DNA of 7,589 nt. It comes from Bacteroidota bacterium (GTDB taxonomy: Bacteria > Bacteroidota > Bacteroidia > Bacteroidales > Prolixibacteraceae). The DNA is taken from the NCBI GenBank assembly GCA_023488865.1, contig JAMDDG010000210.1, positions 1 to 7,589 of the forward strand, in the 5' to 3' direction. The notes beneath the pieces were generated by a model. That model did not search any database. It was given only the letters and a program-made list of their open reading frames with translations, and was not told the origin of the DNA. The position numbers were made by a program, and so were the translations under genes. Position 1 is the first letter of the stretch; the number at the start of each line of letters is the position of its first letter. Shown here one piece after another: positions 6,067 to 7,589 of this stretch.

Positions 6067-7185
6067 ATGTTTATCAGGGAGCTTTCTGTTTTAAACTATA
6101 AGAATTTTGGAGAGGTCACCTTTAGTTTCTCCAAGAAGCTAAACTGTTTCATCGGGAACAACGGTGTAGGTAAAACCAACCTGCTGGATGCCATTTATTA
6201 TCTCTCTTTCTGCAAAAGTTATTTTAATAATCCCGATTCCCAAAATATTCATCACTCGGAAGATTTTTTTGCCCTTCAGGGAAAATATGCTTTGAAAGGT
6301 GTTGTGGAGGAGATTCACTGTGGCTATAAAAATGGTCAAAAGAAAAAAATCCGTAGAAACAAAAAAGAATACGAGCGGTTCTCTGACCACATCGGTTTAC
6401 TGCCGTTGGTGATGATTTCGCCTGCCGATTCTGTATTGATCCAGGGTGGGAGCGAAGAACGCCGCCGATTCATGGACAGTGTCATTTCGCAGTACGACCG
6501 CACCTACCTTGATTGGTTGGTCAGGTATAACAGGGTTTTGTTGCAGCGGAATATCCTGTTAAAAAATTATGCCAACCAACCGGCCATCGACCCTGATATC
6601 TTTGCTATCTGGGATGAGCAACTGGTACAATTGGGCCAAAAAATTCACTCGAAAAGAGATAGTTTTCTGCAAGAACTGCTTCCTGTCTTCCAGAAATATT
6701 ATACATTGATCTCCGGAGGGAATGAGGTTGTTTCTTTGGAATATGGTTCCCAGCTCAACGAAGGGGATTTTGCCGTTCAATTGAAAGACTCCTTTGCCAA
6801 AGACCGGATCGTCCAGTTTACAACGACCGGGGTTCACAAGGATGATCTGGAATTAAAGCTGGATGGTTATCCTATCAAACGGCTTGGTTCCCAGGGACAA
6901 AACAAAACCTATCTGATCGCCCTTAAATTTGCACAGTTCGATTTTATCCGATCATTGAACGGCATCAAGCCCATCCTGTTGCTGGACGATATCTTCGACA
7001 AGCTTGATGGCGAAAGGGTAGAAGAGATTGTCAAACTGGTGTCTGACGATCATTTTGGTCAAATCTTCATCACGGATACCAACCGCGAACACCTCGACGG
7101 GATTTTGCGGGAAGCCGGCGGGGATGATTTTAGGATCTTTATCGTGGACAAAGGGTCCATCAGCAATATAATTGAAAAACAATGA
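6067..7185 (+). CDS. recF: DNA replication and repair protein RecF
   Basis: SMC-like ATPase that binds gapped DNA and, with RecO and RecR, helps load RecA on SSB-coated single strands. The 372-aa product starts with IRELSVLNYKNF, the typical RecF beginning. Walker A is GNNGVGKTN at residues 30-38. The ABC-type signature is LGSQGQNKT at about 273-281. Walker B is ILLLDDIFDKLD, with the Asp pair at 307-308. ISPADSVLIQGGSEERRRF is the conserved middle segment. The length is near the family norm (E. coli 357 aa), and no motif is broken. The gene is transcribed away from the TPR gene and overlaps the next gene by four bases (ATGA), so the two are very likely co-translated. It is not next to dnaA/dnaN within this window. 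Confidence 0.97.
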   Translation: MFIRELSVLNYKNFGEVTFSFSKKLNCFIGNNGVGKTNLLDAIYYLSFCKSYFNNPDSQNIHHSEDFFALQGKYALKGVVEEIHCGYKNGQKKKIRRNKKEYERFSDHIGLLPLVMISPADSVLIQGGSEERRRFMDSVISQYDRTYLDWLVRYNRVLLQRNILLKNYANQPAIDPDIFAIWDEQLVQLGQKIHSKRDSFLQELLPVFQKYYTLISGGNEVVSLEYGSQLNEGDFAVQLKDSFAKDRIVQFTTTGVHKDDLELKLDGYPIKRLGSQGQNKTYLIALKFAQFDFIRSLNGIKPILLLDDIFDKLDGERVEEIVKLVSDDHFGQIFITDTNREHLDGILREAGGDDFRIFIVDKGSISNIIEKQ

Positions 7186-7472
7186 GAAGAAGTGAAATCC
7201 ATTCTTTGGGCAGCGCTATCAAAAGCTTTCTGAAAGAGTCGAAATTTGACCGCAAGCTGGCAGAAGTGGATGCCGTCAGCTCGTGGGAGGCAATTATCGG
7301 GAAACCCATTGCCCGGGCCACTTCCAATATTTATATCCAGAATGAGACGTTGCATGTCCACCTCAACTCCTCCATCGTTCGAAACGAGCTTTTCATGATG
7401 CGCAACGACATTATCCGGGCTGTGAACGAACATGCCGGAAGGGTAATTGTAAAGGCGATTGTGCTGAAATAA
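7182..7472 (+). CDS. DUF721 / DciA-like protein
   Basis: A 96-aa protein with the DUF721 pattern: an N-terminal helix (LGSAIKSFLKESKFDRKLAE), then VSSWEAIIGKPIARATSNIYIQNETLHVHLNSSIVRNELFM and a C-terminal strand (VIVKAIVLK). The W-x-x-IIG-x-x-IA-x-x-T core and the LxVxxxSSxxxxEL stretch are what identify the family. DciA proteins of this family are linked to loading of the replicative helicase DnaB in bacteria without DnaC or DnaI. Bacteroidota members are short and their role is inferred. Its ATG overlaps the recF TGA (ATGA at 7182-7185), implying translational coupling. A recF-DUF721 pairing is also known from actinobacterial origin regions. It is probably the last gene of the recF transcript. 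Confidence 0.87.
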   Translation: MRRSEIHSLGSAIKSFLKESKFDRKLAEVDAVSSWEAIIGKPIARATSNIYIQNETLHVHLNSSIVRNELFMMRNDIIRAVNEHAGRVIVKAIVLK

Positions 7473-7482
7473 CCAGGAGTTG

Positions 7483-7518
7483 GTTTGAAATGTTTGAAAA
7501 GTTTGAAGGGTTTGAGAG
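7483..7518. repeat. Degenerate 9-bp tandem repeat, four units (GTTTGAANN)
   Basis: Units GTTTGAAAT (7483-7491), GTTTGAAAA (7492-7500), GTTTGAAGG (7501-7509) and GTTTGAGAG (7510-7518) follow head to tail, starting 11 bases after the DUF721 stop codon. The first six bases are kept and the last three vary. The rest of the window (7519-7589) holds no recognisable feature. No terminator hairpin was seen after the recF-DUF721 pair. Confidence 0.85.
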
Positions 7519-7589
7519 TTCCGGTCCCAGTGTGGAGGTGAAGGGTAGATTGAGAGGATTTAAGACCACCGCGACACGTCAAATAGTAC

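Noticed and set aside
7059..7433. A 124-aa - strand frame opposite the recF end and the DUF721 gene
   Set aside because: It is antisense to two genes with clear family motifs and has no recognisable domain.
7331..7582. An 83-aa - strand frame at the right end
   Set aside because: Most of it is antisense to the DUF721 gene and the rest is a translation of the 9-bp repeat (Lys-Phe-Lys-rich); no family resemblance.

Overview
The window looks like a chromosomal housekeeping segment from a member of the Bacteroidota, probably Bacteroidales. Three things point there: the archaeal/eukaryotic-type prolyl-tRNA synthetase is closely similar to the Bacteroides form as I remember it; matches to the Bacteroidota -7 promoter box TAnnTTTG lie upstream of genes; and start sites mostly lack Shine-Dalgarno sequences. 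No mobile element, CRISPR array, tRNA or rRNA is visible. The odd length and the structure at the left edge suggest the window is one whole metagenomic contig.

Layout. Positions 1-127 are a perfect reverse complement of 211-337 inside proS, so the left edge folds back on the first gene. This is most likely an assembly artefact. From 186 to 4274, three + strand genes follow each other with gaps of about 28-29 bases: proS (prolyl-tRNA synthetase), pepT (tripeptide aminopeptidase) and tilS (tRNA-Ile lysidine synthetase). The tilS stop codon directly abuts the stop codon of a small - strand membrane protein of the DUF6132 type (4275-4487). A 123-base gap with a short tandem repeat follows. Then comes a - strand pair, a membrane-anchored TPR protein (5165-5848) and a DJ-1/PfpI protein (4611-5165), joined by a TAATG stop/start overlap. 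A 218-base divergent promoter region (5849-6066) separates this pair from the + strand pair recF and a DUF721/DciA-like gene, joined by an ATGA overlap. The last 117 bases hold a second short repeat and no convincing gene.

How the genes fit together. The left group serves translation and amino-acid supply: Pro-tRNA charging, release of amino acids from tripeptides, and tRNA-Ile decoding. The right pair serves replication and repair: RecF loads repair functions at gaps, and DUF721/DciA proteins are linked to replicative helicase loading. The - strand pair combines an envelope TPR protein with a DJ-1 family protein; its joint role is unknown. I found no clearly new system. The best second-look items are the 127-base fold-back, a repeated 9-mer placed on the promoter elements of the TPR gene, and the two short tandem repeats.
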